Source: CAWEYO01 sp963813315 (GTDB lineage Bacteria > Pseudomonadota > Alphaproteobacteria > Rhizobiales > Rhizobiaceae). Taken from it: a stretch of 64,000 bases of DNA. How positions within the stretch are numbered: the first letter of the stretch is position 1; the number at the start of each line of letters is the position of its first letter. The notes under the pieces were generated by a model. The model searched no databases. It was not told the origin of the DNA and saw only the letters and a program-made list of their open reading frames with translations. Where the stretch lies: the NCBI GenBank assembly GCA_963813315.1, contig CAWEYO010000012.1:1-64000 (forward strand), read 5' to 3'. A program made the position numbers and the translations under genes. Below, piece after piece: positions 63,868 through 64,000 of the stretch.

Positions 63868-64000
63868 CCAGGGTGTGCTGAGATTCAGGTCACGCCGAAT
63901 CGAAAATGGCGATTTTCGAGAACCGGCACGCAGCGTACGTCCTTCTCCATCCAGAGCGGAAACGTCCGTCTCTTCGTCATCCCAGGGCGGAGCCGAAGCG
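63868..64000. repeat. MITE-like repeat, copy C, cut by the window end
   Basis: GGTGTGCTGAGATTCAGGTCA is the terminal repeat also at copies A and B. The following CGAGAACCGGCACGCAGCG equals copy B, and GGAAACGTCCGTC with CGTCATCCCAGGGCGG equals copy A in inverse orientation. It continues beyond the window. Confidence 0.82.

Overview
The window is a stretch of chromosome from an alphaproteobacterium of the order Hyphomicrobiales, most like Phyllobacteriaceae (Mesorhizobium and relatives). Three things point there. The gene set includes dusB(nifR3)-ntrBC-ntrYX-dat-hfq-hflX, fused ispDF, E1-beta carrying a lipoyl domain, and holB-tmk-dacF-rlpA. The base composition is GC-rich. The repeats are typical of rhizobia: RIME-like palindromes and short GAGCAT/GATGCTC hairpins. 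The species is not assigned.

Layout. 1-1652: a frameshifted Tat-exported aldo/keto reductase divergent from a LysR regulator. 1653-2819: four different tRNA 3' ends, all on the minus strand, with no intact tRNA. 2820-9876: a degraded integrative element with a tyrosine integrase, an AlpA-like HTH protein, primase-like genes and a DUF5906/SF3-type helicase, ending in a tRNA-Lys(TTT) 3' fragment. 10148-14341: accessory genes (decayed GT2-GtrA protein, secreted trypsin-like protease, small membrane proteins, SapC-like protein, lipoprotein). 14450-28060: cinA-ispDF, then dusB-ntrB-ntrC, ntrY-ntrX, dat, hfq-hflX, mazG and a GNAT gene; nitrogen sensing and RNA chaperone functions dominate. 28533-36410: MBL hydrolase, tatD, metG, holB, tmk, dacF and rlpA, all on the minus strand (one-carbon/nucleotide, replication and cell wall). 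37018-50917: adenylate cyclase, glmS, glmU, ccdA-like, and tamA-tamB (outer-membrane assembly). 51024-63760: a minus-strand block with a COQ10-like gene, lipA, the PDH complex (pdhA-pdhB-pdhC, lpdA), ftsB, eno, kdsA and pyrG.

The most notable observations are as follows. A RIME-like palindromic repeat of about 160 bp lies inside pdhC and is read through in frame, adding about 54 residues to the E2 linker. Five apparent single-base insertions break conserved genes (glmS twice, tamB twice, lipA once). Removing them restores expected reading frames and normal lengths, so they look like sequence errors rather than true gene loss, and the accessory-region frameshifts need the same caution. The integrative element is flanked by outward-facing tRNA-Lys fragments and next to a cluster of other tRNA 3' ends. 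An SGNH hydrolase between lpdA and pdhC has Leu where the nucleophilic Ser belongs. A palindromic MITE-like family occurs three times, twice touching a stop codon.

All calls come from reading the sequence and recalling families; no database search was run.
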